64,000 nt of DNA, from positions 2,666,001 to 2,730,000 of the forward strand of contig NZ_RCCA01000001.1 of the NCBI RefSeq assembly GCF_003663845.1, written 5' to 3'. Below the pieces are notes generated by a model, which saw only the letters and a program-made list of their open reading frames with translations, made no database searches and was not told the DNA's origin. This document shows, one piece after another, positions 51,183 to 59,572 of this stretch. Every line of letters begins with the position of its first letter. The first letter of the stretch is position 1. The stretch comes from Chryseobacterium sp. 7 (GTDB taxonomy: Bacteria > Bacteroidota > Bacteroidia > Flavobacteriales > Weeksellaceae). A program made the position numbers and the translations under genes.

Positions 51183-53585
51183 TTAAGATCTCAACTCTGC
51201 GTTGAATTCTTTCTGGAAAGCTTTGATCAGAGAATCCATTACTTCTGTAATCTCTTTTTCTTCCAGTGTTTTTTCTTCGTTTAACAGCTCGAAGCTCATT
51301 GCATAAGATTTCTTGCCTTCAGGAAGATTTTTACCTTCATACACATCGAACAGATTAATATTCTTAATGAATGGAGATTTGTTCTTTTTAGCCGTCTGAT
51401 ATAAATCCTGATAATTTACCGTTTTATCAATTAATAAAGCCAAGTCTCTTCTGATTTTGTTGAATTTTGGAATGTCTTTGAATTTCAATTCATTTTTAGA
51501 ACGTAATTCCTGAGCATATTCCAGTTCAATTTCTGCATAGAAACACTCCTGATCAATATCAAAGTCTTTCAATAAAGCAGGGGCAACTTTTCCTATTCTT
51601 ACCAAAGTTTTACCTTCTGCCTCGTATGCCAGCGCATCAGAGAATCTTTCATCAGAAAGAGCCACTTCTTTGTAATCTACAGCAAGTCTTTCCAACAAAA
51701 CTTTTACATATGCTTTAAGGTTATAGAAACTTACAGCTGATTTTGGCTGAAGCCAGTTTTCTGCAACATCTCTTCCTGAAACCAATAATGCCAATTGTTT
51801 TCTTTCTTCATATTTATCTTTTTTGTGATAAATTTTTCCTAATTCGAAGAACTTGATATCCTGATTCTTTCTGTTGATGTTATATACTGTATTCTGAAGA
51901 AGTCCTTCCAGTAAAGACTTTCTCATGAATGCCAAATCACCGCTTAAAGGATTCAATAGTTTTACAGCATCTGTTTCATCTTTTACAGAAGTCAATGAGT
52001 TGTTCATTACTTCATTGAAACCTATACTCTGTAAAGCTCTTGCCCAGCTGTTTTCAAGTTCATCCTGATCGTTAGCACTTAGCTTAACAGGGGTAAACGA
52101 AATTTTCTGTGGAGCGTCAATTTTATTGTATCCGTAGATTCTTAAGATCTCTTCAATAACGTCAATTTCTCTTGTTACATCTGCTCTGTACGCAGGAACT
52201 GAGATTTCGAAACCGTTAGGAATTTCATTTAAAACCTGAATTTCCAATGCTTTTAAGATCTCTTTTACTTTTTCTCTGTGAATTTTTGTCCCTAAAATCT
52301 GTTCAATTTTAGAGAATCTGATAATCACATAATTATCTTCTATTTTCTTAGGATATTCTTCCAGTAACTCTCCTGCTAATTTTCCTTCAGCAATTTCCTG
52401 AATCATTTTAATAGCATGAGTGATAGCCGTTCTTGTAAGGTTTGGGTCTACTCCTCTTTCAAACCTGAAAGAAGCATCTGTATTCAAGCTGTGTGCTTTG
52501 GCTCCTTTTCTTACAGCAATCGGGTTGAAATAAGCACTTTCAAGGAATATTGTTTTGGTAGCTTCAGATACCCCTGAGTTCTCACCACCGAATACTCCGG
52601 CAATACACATTGGCTTATCTTTACCGTCTTTGATCATGATTTCAGAACCATTCAGTGTTCTTTCCACACCGTCTAAAGTAGTGAATTTCGTTCCCGGTTT
52701 TACAACCCCTACTTTCACTTTTTTATCTGCAATTTTATCTGCATCAAATGCGTGAAGCGGCTGCCCGTATCCATGAAGGATATAGTTGGTAATATCTACA
52801 ACATTGTTAATCGGGCTTAATCCGATCGCTTTTAATCTGTCTTTTAACCAAGATGGTGATTCTGCTACTTTTACGTTTTCAATCACTGCACCAATATACC
52901 TTGGACACAATTCTGTATCTTCAATTTCCAGTTTGAAATCGTTTGTTCCCTCGTTATTCAAAGCTTCAGAAGCAACTTTATGAAATTGAGATTTCAATTG
53001 ATTTGTAGAAAGATAAGCATGCAAATCTCTGGCAACACCATAGTGAGACATCGCATCCGTTCTGTTCGGTGTTAACCCGATTTCAAATACTTCGTCATTA
53101 GTAAGCTCAAAATAATCAGCAAAGTTTTTCCCCACTTCATATTTTGTTTCATCCAGCACCATAATTCCTCCGTGATCATCACTAAGACCCAGTTCATCTT
53201 CTGCACAGATCATTCCCTGAGAAACCTCTCCTCTGATCTTTGCTTCTTTAATTTCAAAAAAGCTTCCGGTTTTATCATAGATTTTTGTTCCGACAACAGC
53301 TACAGGAACAGTTTGTCCTGCCTCTACGTTAGGAGCTCCGCAAACAATGTTCAGCACTTTTCCGTTTCCTACGTCTACAGTTGTCTTCTTCAGTTTGTCA
53401 GCATTAGGATGTTTTTCGCAGGTAAGTACTTTACCTACAACAATTCCTTCCAGGCTGCCTCTTACACTTTCAAATTTATCTATCCCTTCAACCTCAAGAC
53501 CTATATCTGTAAGGAATTCACCGATTCTTTCAGTTTTTGATTCCGTTTTTACAAAGTCCTTCAGCCAGTTGTTTGATATTTTCAT
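51183..53585 (-). CDS. pheT: phenylalanine-tRNA ligase beta subunit
   Basis: The 800-residue protein has the full bacterial order: N-terminal MKISNNWLKDFVK, a tRNA-binding OB domain (GIVVGKVLTCEKHPNADKL, about 47-65), B3/B4 editing domain (ICAEDELGLSDDHGG; RDLHAYLS), B5 domain (GYNKIDAP), core pseudo-synthetase (AFMRKSLLEGLLQN), and an anticodon-binding FDX-ACB domain (PKFNKIRRDLALLID near 715). It joins phenylalanine to tRNA with PheS, which is not in the window, as is normal in this phylum. Confidence 0.97.
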   Translation of the reverse strand: MKISNNWLKDFVKTESKTERIGEFLTDIGLEVEGIDKFESVRGSLEGIVVGKVLTCEKHPNADKLKKTTVDVGNGKVLNIVCGAPNVEAGQTVPVAVVGTKIYDKTGSFFEIKEAKIRGEVSQGMICAEDELGLSDDHGGIMVLDETKYEVGKNFADYFELTNDEVFEIGLTPNRTDAMSHYGVARDLHAYLSTNQLKSQFHKVASEALNNEGTNDFKLEIEDTELCPRYIGAVIENVKVAESPSWLKDRLKAIGLSPINNVVDITNYILHGYGQPLHAFDADKIADKKVKVGVVKPGTKFTTLDGVERTLNGSEIMIKDGKDKPMCIAGVFGGENSGVSEATKTIFLESAYFNPIAVRKGAKAHSLNTDASFRFERGVDPNLTRTAITHAIKMIQEIAEGKLAGELLEEYPKKIEDNYVIIRFSKIEQILGTKIHREKVKEILKALEIQVLNEIPNGFEISVPAYRADVTREIDVIEEILRIYGYNKIDAPQKISFTPVKLSANDQDELENSWARALQSIGFNEVMNNSLTSVKDETDAVKLLNPLSGDLAFMRKSLLEGLLQNTVYNINRKNQDIKFFELGKIYHKKDKYEERKQLALLVSGRDVAENWLQPKSAVSFYNLKAYVKVLLERLAVDYKEVALSDERFSDALAYEAEGKTLVRIGKVAPALLKDFDIDQECFYAEIELEYAQELRSKNELKFKDIPKFNKIRRDLALLIDKTVNYQDLYQTAKKNKSPFIKNINLFDVYEGKNLPEGKKSYAMSFELLNEEKTLEEKEITEVMDSLIKAFQKEFNAELRS

Positions 53586-53790
53586 TTGTTAATCTATCTA
53601 CTTATTTAATTCGTCAGATGCCACAAAGGTTTCATCTGCTCTATTTTGAAACTTTTATTTGAGATTCCACACCTCGTTTGGATGTGAATTTTCAAGCTAC
53701 AAATGTCGTGTTTTTTTGAGAAATAGAGAAATTTAGAAGCCACTTTAAGATAATAAATTTTCGTTAATCTTATGCTTCTGATACGAAAAT

Positions 53791-54408
53791 CTACTGATCG
53801 GATGGTCTCAGTACTTTCTTCAGGCTATCCGAAAATAATACGAGCCCTCCGGCCATCATGATCGTATCTTTCAATACAAGGCGTCCTGCTCCGGACAGAT
53901 AAGGAAATCCATATTGAGGAGTGGCATAATCTCCGCCCAGATTCGGTACATATACTTCCGGAGTGGTAATCAGAAATGACAAAGTAACCAGTGACATTAA
54001 AAACGTTAAGGCACCTCCAACTGCTCCGATTTTAGGAAACCAGATTCCTGAAAGCAGCAAAAATCCTATCACAACAATCATTGTTCCCAAAACATAGGAA
54101 AAAGTATATGTTCCGTTTTCTTCATTCCAGCTAATATTTTTTTGAATTACCTTTCCTTCCGGATTTTTATACAATGTATATTCTGCAACTAATTTTTGAT
54201 CTTCATTAATGACTTTATTGTCTGCATTTTTGTAGAAAAAACTCATCAGAGGGCTATTGGCAACGAAAGGTACAATTCCATCTGCTTCATAATGAAATGC
54301 TTTCAAGCCTCCAATCCAGGCCATAACGATGAAAATTGAAATTCTGAGAAAATTGAAAAAGTAAGTGTCCCAATGTAATAGTTGGTGGTAAAGTCTGTTA
54401 TTTTTCAT
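53791..54408 (-). CDS. DUF417 (YkgB/RclC-like) membrane protein
   Basis: The ATG at 54406-54408 (MKNNRLYHQLLHWDTYFF) gives 205 residues. There are about four membrane helices (LRISIFIVMAWIGGL, FSYVLGTMIVVIGFLLLSGIWF, VGGALTFLMSLVTLSFLIT and TIMMAGGLVLFSDSL) and the DUF417 mark WIGGLKAFHYEADGIVPFVANSP. The E. coli relative RclC acts in resistance to reactive chlorine. An AraC gene lies 62 bp upstream on the same strand, as in the rcl and ykg loci; function here is inferred from that. Confidence 0.9.
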   Translation of the reverse strand: MKNNRLYHQLLHWDTYFFNFLRISIFIVMAWIGGLKAFHYEADGIVPFVANSPLMSFFYKNADNKVINEDQKLVAEYTLYKNPEGKVIQKNISWNEENGTYTFSYVLGTMIVVIGFLLLSGIWFPKIGAVGGALTFLMSLVTLSFLITTPEVYVPNLGGDYATPQYGFPYLSGAGRLVLKDTIMMAGGLVLFSDSLKKVLRPSDQ

Positions 54409-54470
54409 GTGATTTATTTTTACCAAAGGTATTCACATGCCTACAGTACCAACATAGATATTTGAGGACA

Positions 54471-55301
54471 TTACATGGACATTTTCGCCACCACAGAGAT
54501 TCCTACTTTTTCTCTGTAATTTTTAGGAGAGCAACCAACGGATTTTTTGAAATACCTGCTGAAATAAAACTCATCTGCAAATCCAAGCTCTGAAGCAATT
54601 TCCTTTACAGACCTGTAGGTTAAATGCAGCAGTTTTTTAGATTCCAGAATAATTCTTTCATTAATAAGCTGAGTAGGTGTTTTGGAAAATTCTTTTTTTA
54701 CCACCTTGCTTAAGGTATTATTGGTGATATTCAGTTTATCACTGTAAAATGCCAGTTCTTTTTCCTTTTTAAAATGAGATTCCAGCAACTTCTGAAATTC
54801 GGCTGCATTTTTATTGGGAAATTTTTCGCTGGAAACTAAAGTGTTTTCAATGCTGCTTTTTTGTTTGCTTCCAATGGCAAGAATAAGCTGAATATAAGTC
54901 TTGATAATAGATTCTGAGAACGGATGTTTCTCCGATTCTTCTTTTTGAATATGATTAAAAAGCTCCAATATATAGTTGTAGTTCTCTTCCGAAAGATCAA
55001 CTCCCGGATTCAGATAAATATTATTGAAAAGAAGCCCGTTGCATGCTACTTCTTCTTTATGATATTCTATACAGTAATAATCCCCATGAAATAAAAGTAC
55101 ATGAATATTTTCCTCCGTTTCCGAAACCAGTTTCATCTTCTGATAAGGAGAAAGAAACAGAATATTGTATCCACTGTAAGAATAGTTGATATCATCTACA
55201 GAGAAAACACCAGAACCATTCCACAAAATCACACTGTAATTTTCTGTCTTGAATTCCGAGGAAAAATCTGAGGTATGATAAGACTGTATTTTTATTTCCA
55301 T
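54471..55301 (-). CDS. AraC family transcriptional regulator
   Basis: The ATG at 55299-55301 (MEIKIQSYHTSDFS) gives 276 residues. The N-terminus is a cupin-like sensor (YSVILWNGSGVFSVDDINYSYSGYNILFLSP). The C-terminus has the AraC HTH pair (FYSDKLNITNNTLSKVVKKEF and VKEIASELGFADEFYFSRYFKKSVG, about 235-259). It probably controls the downstream DUF417 gene. Confidence 0.93.
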   Translation of the reverse strand: MEIKIQSYHTSDFSSEFKTENYSVILWNGSGVFSVDDINYSYSGYNILFLSPYQKMKLVSETEENIHVLLFHGDYYCIEYHKEEVACNGLLFNNIYLNPGVDLSEENYNYILELFNHIQKEESEKHPFSESIIKTYIQLILAIGSKQKSSIENTLVSSEKFPNKNAAEFQKLLESHFKKEKELAFYSDKLNITNNTLSKVVKKEFSKTPTQLINERIILESKKLLHLTYRSVKEIASELGFADEFYFSRYFKKSVGCSPKNYREKVGISVVAKMSM

Positions 55302-55457
55302 GATTAGGTATTTTAAACACAAATGCTCTAATGTTTCACAAACAACACGATCCGTATGGTTTTCATTTGTGATTTTTGTGAAAAAATTTGTGTAATTCGT
55401 GTTTTAAAAAAACATATTTTCTATTCTTTCAGGAATTACCAATATTCCATAAAAACA

Positions 55458-55479
55458 AAAGCCGGAAAATTCCGGCTTT
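55458..55479 (-). terminator. terminator after dnaN
   Basis: AAAGCCGGAA and TTCCGGCTTT form a 10-bp stem with an AA loop, 22 bp past the dnaN stop. Confidence 0.8.
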
Positions 55480-55500
55480 CTATTATTTGTTATCTTACTG

Positions 55501-56631
55501 TTACAACCCGATAACCGGCATTGATAACATTAAGATATTTTCGTTTTCTTCAAGACCATCAAGAGGTTCAATGATCCCCGGCCTGTTAGGCTGAGACATT
55601 TTCATAGTGATATCATCAGATCCTAAAATCGTCAGCATTTCAGTTAAAAATTTAGAGCTGAATCCTATATTGATATCTTCTCCGTTGTAGTCACAAGGAA
55701 TCTGCATGTCTGCTTTGTTTGCATATTCAGTATCTTCTGCATGAAGGTGAAGAATATTTCCGGAAAGCTTAAATCTTACCTGATTGGTAGATTTATTGGA
55801 CATGATAGATGCTCTTTTGATCGCTCCTAATAGAAGATTTCTGTTGATCGTCAATACATTTGGATTTTCTTTTGGAATTACCGCTGTGTAGTTCGGATAT
55901 TTTCCGTCAATCAGTCTACAGATCCAAATATGCTTACCAAAAGTAAATTTAGCCATATTCTCATTGAAGTCGATGGTAACGTCTTCATTGGAACTTGCCA
56001 GGATATTTTTGAAAATGTTCAGAGGCTTTTTAGGCATGATAAACTCCATCGGTTCGGCATTCATCAGGTCTGCTCTTTTGTACACCACTAATCTGTGGGA
56101 GTCTGTAGAAACGAAATTGGTTTCGTTTTCTCCAAACTGGAAAAGAACTCCAGTCATTACCGGACGAAGAGAGTCGTTACTTGTAGCGAAAAGTGTGTTT
56201 GTCAAAGCTTCAGACAAAACTCCTGCCGACATCGTTACACTTTGTGAAGCGTCGAATTCCGGCAATTCAGGATAGTCATCAGCATTATCTAATGCTACTG
56301 CGAAATTATCTTTTTCATCTAAAATCTCAAGCTGGCTTCCAGTACCTTCGGCATTGTCTTTTACAACAAATGTGAGAGGCTGTTCACCATATGTCTTGAT
56401 AAAATCCTGAAAAATTTTAGCAGGAACAGCAAATTTACCTGTATCATCAGACTTTACTTCCAGAGAAGTAACAAGAGTTGTCTCGCCGTCAGATGCTGTA
56501 ATGGTAACATTATTTCCGTCTAATTCAAAAAGATAGTTTTCTAAAATCGGTCTCGATTGAGAGCTTGATATTACGCCACTTACAGTTTGCAAAGCCTTCT
56601 GCAGTTCACCACTTGAAATAATAAATTTCAT
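55501..56631 (-). CDS. dnaN: DNA polymerase III beta subunit (sliding clamp)
   Basis: The 376-residue protein is a complete three-domain clamp: MKFIISSGELQKALQTVSGV, RPILENYLFEL, IDGKYPNY at the domain 2/3 border, FSSKFLTEML and the C-terminal MLSMPVIGL in place of the usual MPMRL. It forms a dimeric ring that holds polymerase on DNA and binds partners through short QLxLF-type peptides, such as the QLSLF end of the DUF763 protein in this window. It is not next to dnaA, as is common in the phylum. Confidence 0.97.
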   Translation of the reverse strand: MKFIISSGELQKALQTVSGVISSSQSRPILENYLFELDGNNVTITASDGETTLVTSLEVKSDDTGKFAVPAKIFQDFIKTYGEQPLTFVVKDNAEGTGSQLEILDEKDNFAVALDNADDYPELPEFDASQSVTMSAGVLSEALTNTLFATSNDSLRPVMTGVLFQFGENETNFVSTDSHRLVVYKRADLMNAEPMEFIMPKKPLNIFKNILASSNEDVTIDFNENMAKFTFGKHIWICRLIDGKYPNYTAVIPKENPNVLTINRNLLLGAIKRASIMSNKSTNQVRFKLSGNILHLHAEDTEYANKADMQIPCDYNGEDINIGFSSKFLTEMLTILGSDDITMKMSQPNRPGIIEPLDGLEENENILMLSMPVIGL

Positions 56632-56815
56632 AGATTTATAAAATAAGTTTCTACAAATATAATAAATAGATACAATAAAGAAAAGAATAATATGGAGGAG
56701 TTTTTCACAAATATCCTTAATCTGTTTTGAGCCTTGACATTATACTTTGATTTCTGCAAAGATTCATTTTTTTATCAATTACAAAACCTATATTTGTGAA
56801 AAAAGTTTATAATTC

Positions 56816-57172
56816 ATGCAAAAACCTCCTATTCATAAAAGTTTTCTCAATGCTTTCCGGGGTATTTTCATGATGATAAAAACAGAAAGAAATTTCCAGA
56901 TCGAGCTTCTGGCCTTCTTTGTTAATCTCTTTCTCATTTTTTATTTAAAATTAAATTATACGGATGCAGCATTGGTTCTTATAGCTTCGTTTGCTGTTTT
57001 AAGTGCCGAAATTTTTAATACAGCTATTGAAAAGATCTGCGATATCATTCAACCGGATTTTGACAAAAGAATCGGCTTTATCAAAGATGCTGCTGCTGGT
57101 GCTGTTGTGCTGACCGCCATTGCATCTGTGATTGTGGGGATTCTGGTGTATGGGAAATATTTTTTTAGCTGA
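56816..57172 (+). CDS. dgkA: diacylglycerol kinase family protein
   Basis: The 118-residue protein has three membrane helices and the DgkA signature SAEIFNTAIEKICD (Glu residues for Mg-ATP), with an N-terminal amphipathic start (SFLNAFRGIFMMIKTERNFQIE). It phosphorylates diacylglycerol or undecaprenol at the membrane. Gram-positive-type UdpK enzymes share this length. Start ATG at 56816 is well placed after an AT-rich promoter region. Confidence 0.93.
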   Translation: MQKPPIHKSFLNAFRGIFMMIKTERNFQIELLAFFVNLFLIFYLKLNYTDAALVLIASFAVLSAEIFNTAIEKICDIIQPDFDKRIGFIKDAAAGAVVLTAIASVIVGILVYGKYFFS

Positions 57173-57200
57173 GCTGAGAGAAAGAAGCTGGAAGTTTTAG

Positions 57201-57255
57201 ACCACCCCGTCAAAAATTATTTCAATTTTTGCCACCCCTCCAGGGGAGGGGAATA
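57201..57255 (+). repeat. double-hairpin dispersed repeat, copy F
   Basis: ACCACCCCGTCAAAAATT, a T-rich arm, TTTTTGCCACCCCTCC, AGG, GGAGGGG. It lies in the gap between the dgkA stop and the minus-strand GyrI-like gene. It is of the CAAAAA subtype, like copies B and C. Confidence 0.85.
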
Positions 57256-57306
57256 TCACATCTTCAGTTCGATTTTCTTTGAAAGTTAGAAATATTTTAT
57301 TTTTTT

Positions 57307-57765
57307 TTATTTCACAGCGATGAAAATATCAACTTCGGCATCTAAAGGATTTTGTATTTTTTGCCCATAAACTTCAAAATCGGCTGTAAATATTCTTTCC
57401 AGATCCATATTCCAGATTTTGATCCATTCATTGATTACCAAATCTTTTGAAACATCTCCTTTTACTGTAAATTTCAGATAATCTCCACCCTCAAAAGAAT
57501 ACCCTACCATTCCTTCCGGAATAGTGTCAAGGTTTTCTACTTCACATCCGAGAACTGTAGTGTATGGTTTTGTGTGGTCTTTTTCGTAGTCTGTATAGAT
57601 GGAATAAATGGTATTGTCTATCTTATTCGGAATTGAATTGAGAATATCTTCACTGATCATTTTTTCCCATAATACAGGAATATCTTTGGCAGCCTGTCCA
57701 TTTTCATTAGTTGTTCTCACCGAGATTCCGATTACCTTAAAAGGTTTTATTTTTACGTTATTCAT
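57307..57765 (-). CDS. GyrI-like / AraC effector-binding domain protein
   Basis: From the ATG at 57763-57765 (MNNVKIKPFKVIGISV) the product has 152 residues. It has the GyrI-like small-molecule-binding layout: an initial strand VIGISVRTTNENGQAAKDIPVLWE, YSIYTDYEKDHTKPYTTVLGCEV, VGYSFEGGDYLKFTVKG and the end FTADFEVYGQKIQNPLDAEVDIFIAV. Such domains bind drugs or effectors, often fused to AraC regulators; here it stands alone. Function unknown. Confidence 0.88.
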   Translation of the reverse strand: MNNVKIKPFKVIGISVRTTNENGQAAKDIPVLWEKMISEDILNSIPNKIDNTIYSIYTDYEKDHTKPYTTVLGCEVENLDTIPEGMVGYSFEGGDYLKFTVKGDVSKDLVINEWIKIWNMDLERIFTADFEVYGQKIQNPLDAEVDIFIAVK

Positions 57766-57925
57766 TATTAATTCTTTATGATAGAGCAAAGATAAGGACA
57801 GGTTGTGACAGAGGTATGTCAGGAGTTTTATAAGTTTTGACTAAAGCCCAATGGATTTATATTTTTATAAAGTTAGCGGGCTTCTTTCGACTAAGCTCTG
57901 GATTATAGCCCACTCCTATTGAATA

Positions 57926-57960
57926 TTAAAAAAGAGATTGCTTCGCTTTGCTTGCAATGA
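57926..57960. repeat. inverted copy of the GTCATTGCGA...GAAGCAATCTC motif
   Basis: On the minus strand it reads GTCATTGCAAGCAAAGCGA then AGCAATCTC. Related motifs occur at 34426-34455 and 50858-50890. It ends just before the stop of the gamma-glutamylcyclotransferase-like gene. Confidence 0.6.
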
Positions 57961-58293
57961 CTATTTCCCGACATAGATAAATCCTTTTTTTCCGGATTTA
58001 AAAACAGTTTCAATTCTTTTATAATCGTCTACTTCATATTCGTCTGCCTGAAGGATTTCGGCTTCTGTTACTTCAAAAAGCACACCTTCTACCTGGTCAT
58101 CATCATTTCCAGAAAATTCAATTACTGGATGGTATTTCTGACCGCTTTTCCGAAGTACTTCAGGATTGGTAATTTCAAGCATATTCAATTTATAACCTGA
58201 TAAAATGTCCTTTTCACCTTGCAAAAGTCTTCCAAAGGTTTCCATTTGAACCTGTTCTTTCTGCAAGGTTCCATAAGAAAATAAATGAGGCAT
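57961..58293 (-). CDS. gamma-glutamylcyclotransferase (AIG2-like) family protein
   Basis: The 110-residue protein begins MPHLFSYGTLQKEQVQ with the substrate-loop motif YGTL and has the conserved Glu in VEGVLFEVTEAEILQADEYE (likely the catalytic Glu) and YKRIETVF. Family members make 5-oxoproline from gamma-glutamyl compounds. Its ATG overlaps the stop of the SGNH hydrolase by one base, so the two are coupled. Confidence 0.9.
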   Translation of the reverse strand: MPHLFSYGTLQKEQVQMETFGRLLQGEKDILSGYKLNMLEITNPEVLRKSGQKYHPVIEFSGNDDDQVEGVLFEVTEAEILQADEYEVDDYKRIETVFKSGKKGFIYVGK

Positions 58294-58922
58294 TATAAAT
58301 ATTTTTCAATGATTGGGATTGCGATTTCGGCCATCATTCCGTAGCCTTTTTCGTTGGGATGTACACCGTCTGCGGAAAGCAAGATCTCTTTATCCAGCAG
58401 GAAAGCGGAATAGAAATCAATATAGGTCAGAGCATCTTCGGCTGCAATATTTTTCAGAATCTGATTGTAAATAACTACATCCTCATTGATTCTTTTCTTC
58501 CCCGAGCTAACCACTACTCCATCTATTGTTTGAGAGAAAGGAAGGATGCTTACAAGGTAAATTTTATTAGAAAACCGTCTGGCATGTGAAACAGCTTCTT
58601 TAATATTATTTCTAAATTTTTCAGGATCTACGATTTGTACGCCATCTTTTACCGCAAGATCATTGGCTCCGTAGCTTAGAAAAACGATATTTCCATCAGC
58701 TGAATTCCTTGCCCTTAATTCGTGAGGAATTCTTTCCAGTAATCCTTCTGTAGTTTCTCCTCCTATTCCAAGATTGAAGAGAATCAGTTCATCTCCATTT
58801 CCTTCATGAAACTTTTGCAGGGCATATCTTTTCAGAATATCTACCCATCCGCCAAAAACTCCATCATATTCTCCATAAGTAATACTGTCACCAAAGAACA
58901 GCCCGTAAATAATTTTCTTCAT
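58293..58922 (-). CDS. SGNH/GDSL hydrolase
   Basis: The 209-residue protein has the four SGNH blocks: FGDSITYGEY (block I, Ser), LGIGGETTEG (Gly), LSYGANDLA (Asn) and the final DGVHPNEKGYG (Asp and His). It is an esterase-like enzyme without a signal peptide. It is the first gene of a two-gene unit with a gamma-glutamylcyclotransferase-like gene. Confidence 0.93.
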   Translation of the reverse strand: MKKIIYGLFFGDSITYGEYDGVFGGWVDILKRYALQKFHEGNGDELILFNLGIGGETTEGLLERIPHELRARNSADGNIVFLSYGANDLAVKDGVQIVDPEKFRNNIKEAVSHARRFSNKIYLVSILPFSQTIDGVVVSSGKKRINEDVVIYNQILKNIAAEDALTYIDFYSAFLLDKEILLSADGVHPNEKGYGMMAEIAIPIIEKYL

Positions 58923-59028
58923 TCAGTTTTGTTATTTCCTGTTTTGTTGAAGTAAAAGTATTAAGAAAAAATTGTTTAATGATCATCAACCGTTGAATTT
59001 ATAGGAATCTATGCTGAATTTTTATTTG

Positions 59029-59156
59029 AACCATTAAGATTTTGTAAGGAGTGAAGAATAGTTAAGGGAACAGCTGAAGCTATTATTAAGCAGGCTGCTT
59101 TATTCATCATTGATGAATCTTAACTTATCTTAAAATCTTTACTGTTCTTAATGGTT
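59029..59156. repeat. AACCATTAAGAA-bounded repeat, copy 2
   Basis: A 128-bp element from AACCATTAAGAT to TTCTTAATGGTT, related to 34019-34133. It fills the gap between the SGNH and barstar genes. Confidence 0.65.
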
Positions 59157-59178
59157 TAAAATCGTTGCTCATTACTCA

Positions 59179-59559
59179 TCATTCTAATCTCAGCGTAGTA
59201 TTGGTATGTGATTGTATAATTTCTATCAGAATTTCAAAAAGTGTCTGTCCTTTTCCTTCGGTCAATTCATCTAATTTCTGTTGAATCAGCTCTATGTTGA
59301 AAGGCTTTCCCTGCCTGATTTTGTTTTCATAAAATTCGCGGGTGGCAGTTAAACCTAAGTCTTCTTTTGACTTCTGTGATTCTTTCCAGACAATTTCAAT
59401 TTCTTCTTTATTTTCGAAGACTCCGAAACCACCATAAAGAATATCATCAAAGCCGTCCAATGTACCTACTTTCCAATCTACATCTTTCATGAAAACACTG
59501 GAAGCTTCTTCGTAGAAACCTCCTAAAGACGAAAAATGACCGCCATGGATGACGATCAT
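59179..59559 (-). CDS. barstar-family ribonuclease inhibitor, orphan
   Basis: The ATG at 59557-59559 (MIVIHGGHFSSLGGFY) gives 126 residues and a 13-bp gap after purL; an upstream start inside purL is less likely. It has the barstar plan with the helix-loop FYEEASSVFM and the RNase-contact region TLDGFDDILYGGFG, which corresponds to the LDALWD-like part of barstar. Barstar inhibits barnase-type RNases. No barnase gene is in the window, so its toxin partner is unknown. Confidence 0.8.
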   Translation of the reverse strand: MIVIHGGHFSSLGGFYEEASSVFMKDVDWKVGTLDGFDDILYGGFGVFENKEEIEIVWKESQKSKEDLGLTATREFYENKIRQGKPFNIELIQQKLDELTEGKGQTLFEILIEIIQSHTNTTLRLE

Positions 59560-59572
59560 TTTTCTTGTATTG

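Noticed and set aside
53791..54408. DoxX family call for this membrane protein
   Set aside because: The WIGGLKAFxYEADGIVPFVANSP stretch is the DUF417/YkgB mark, so that name was preferred.
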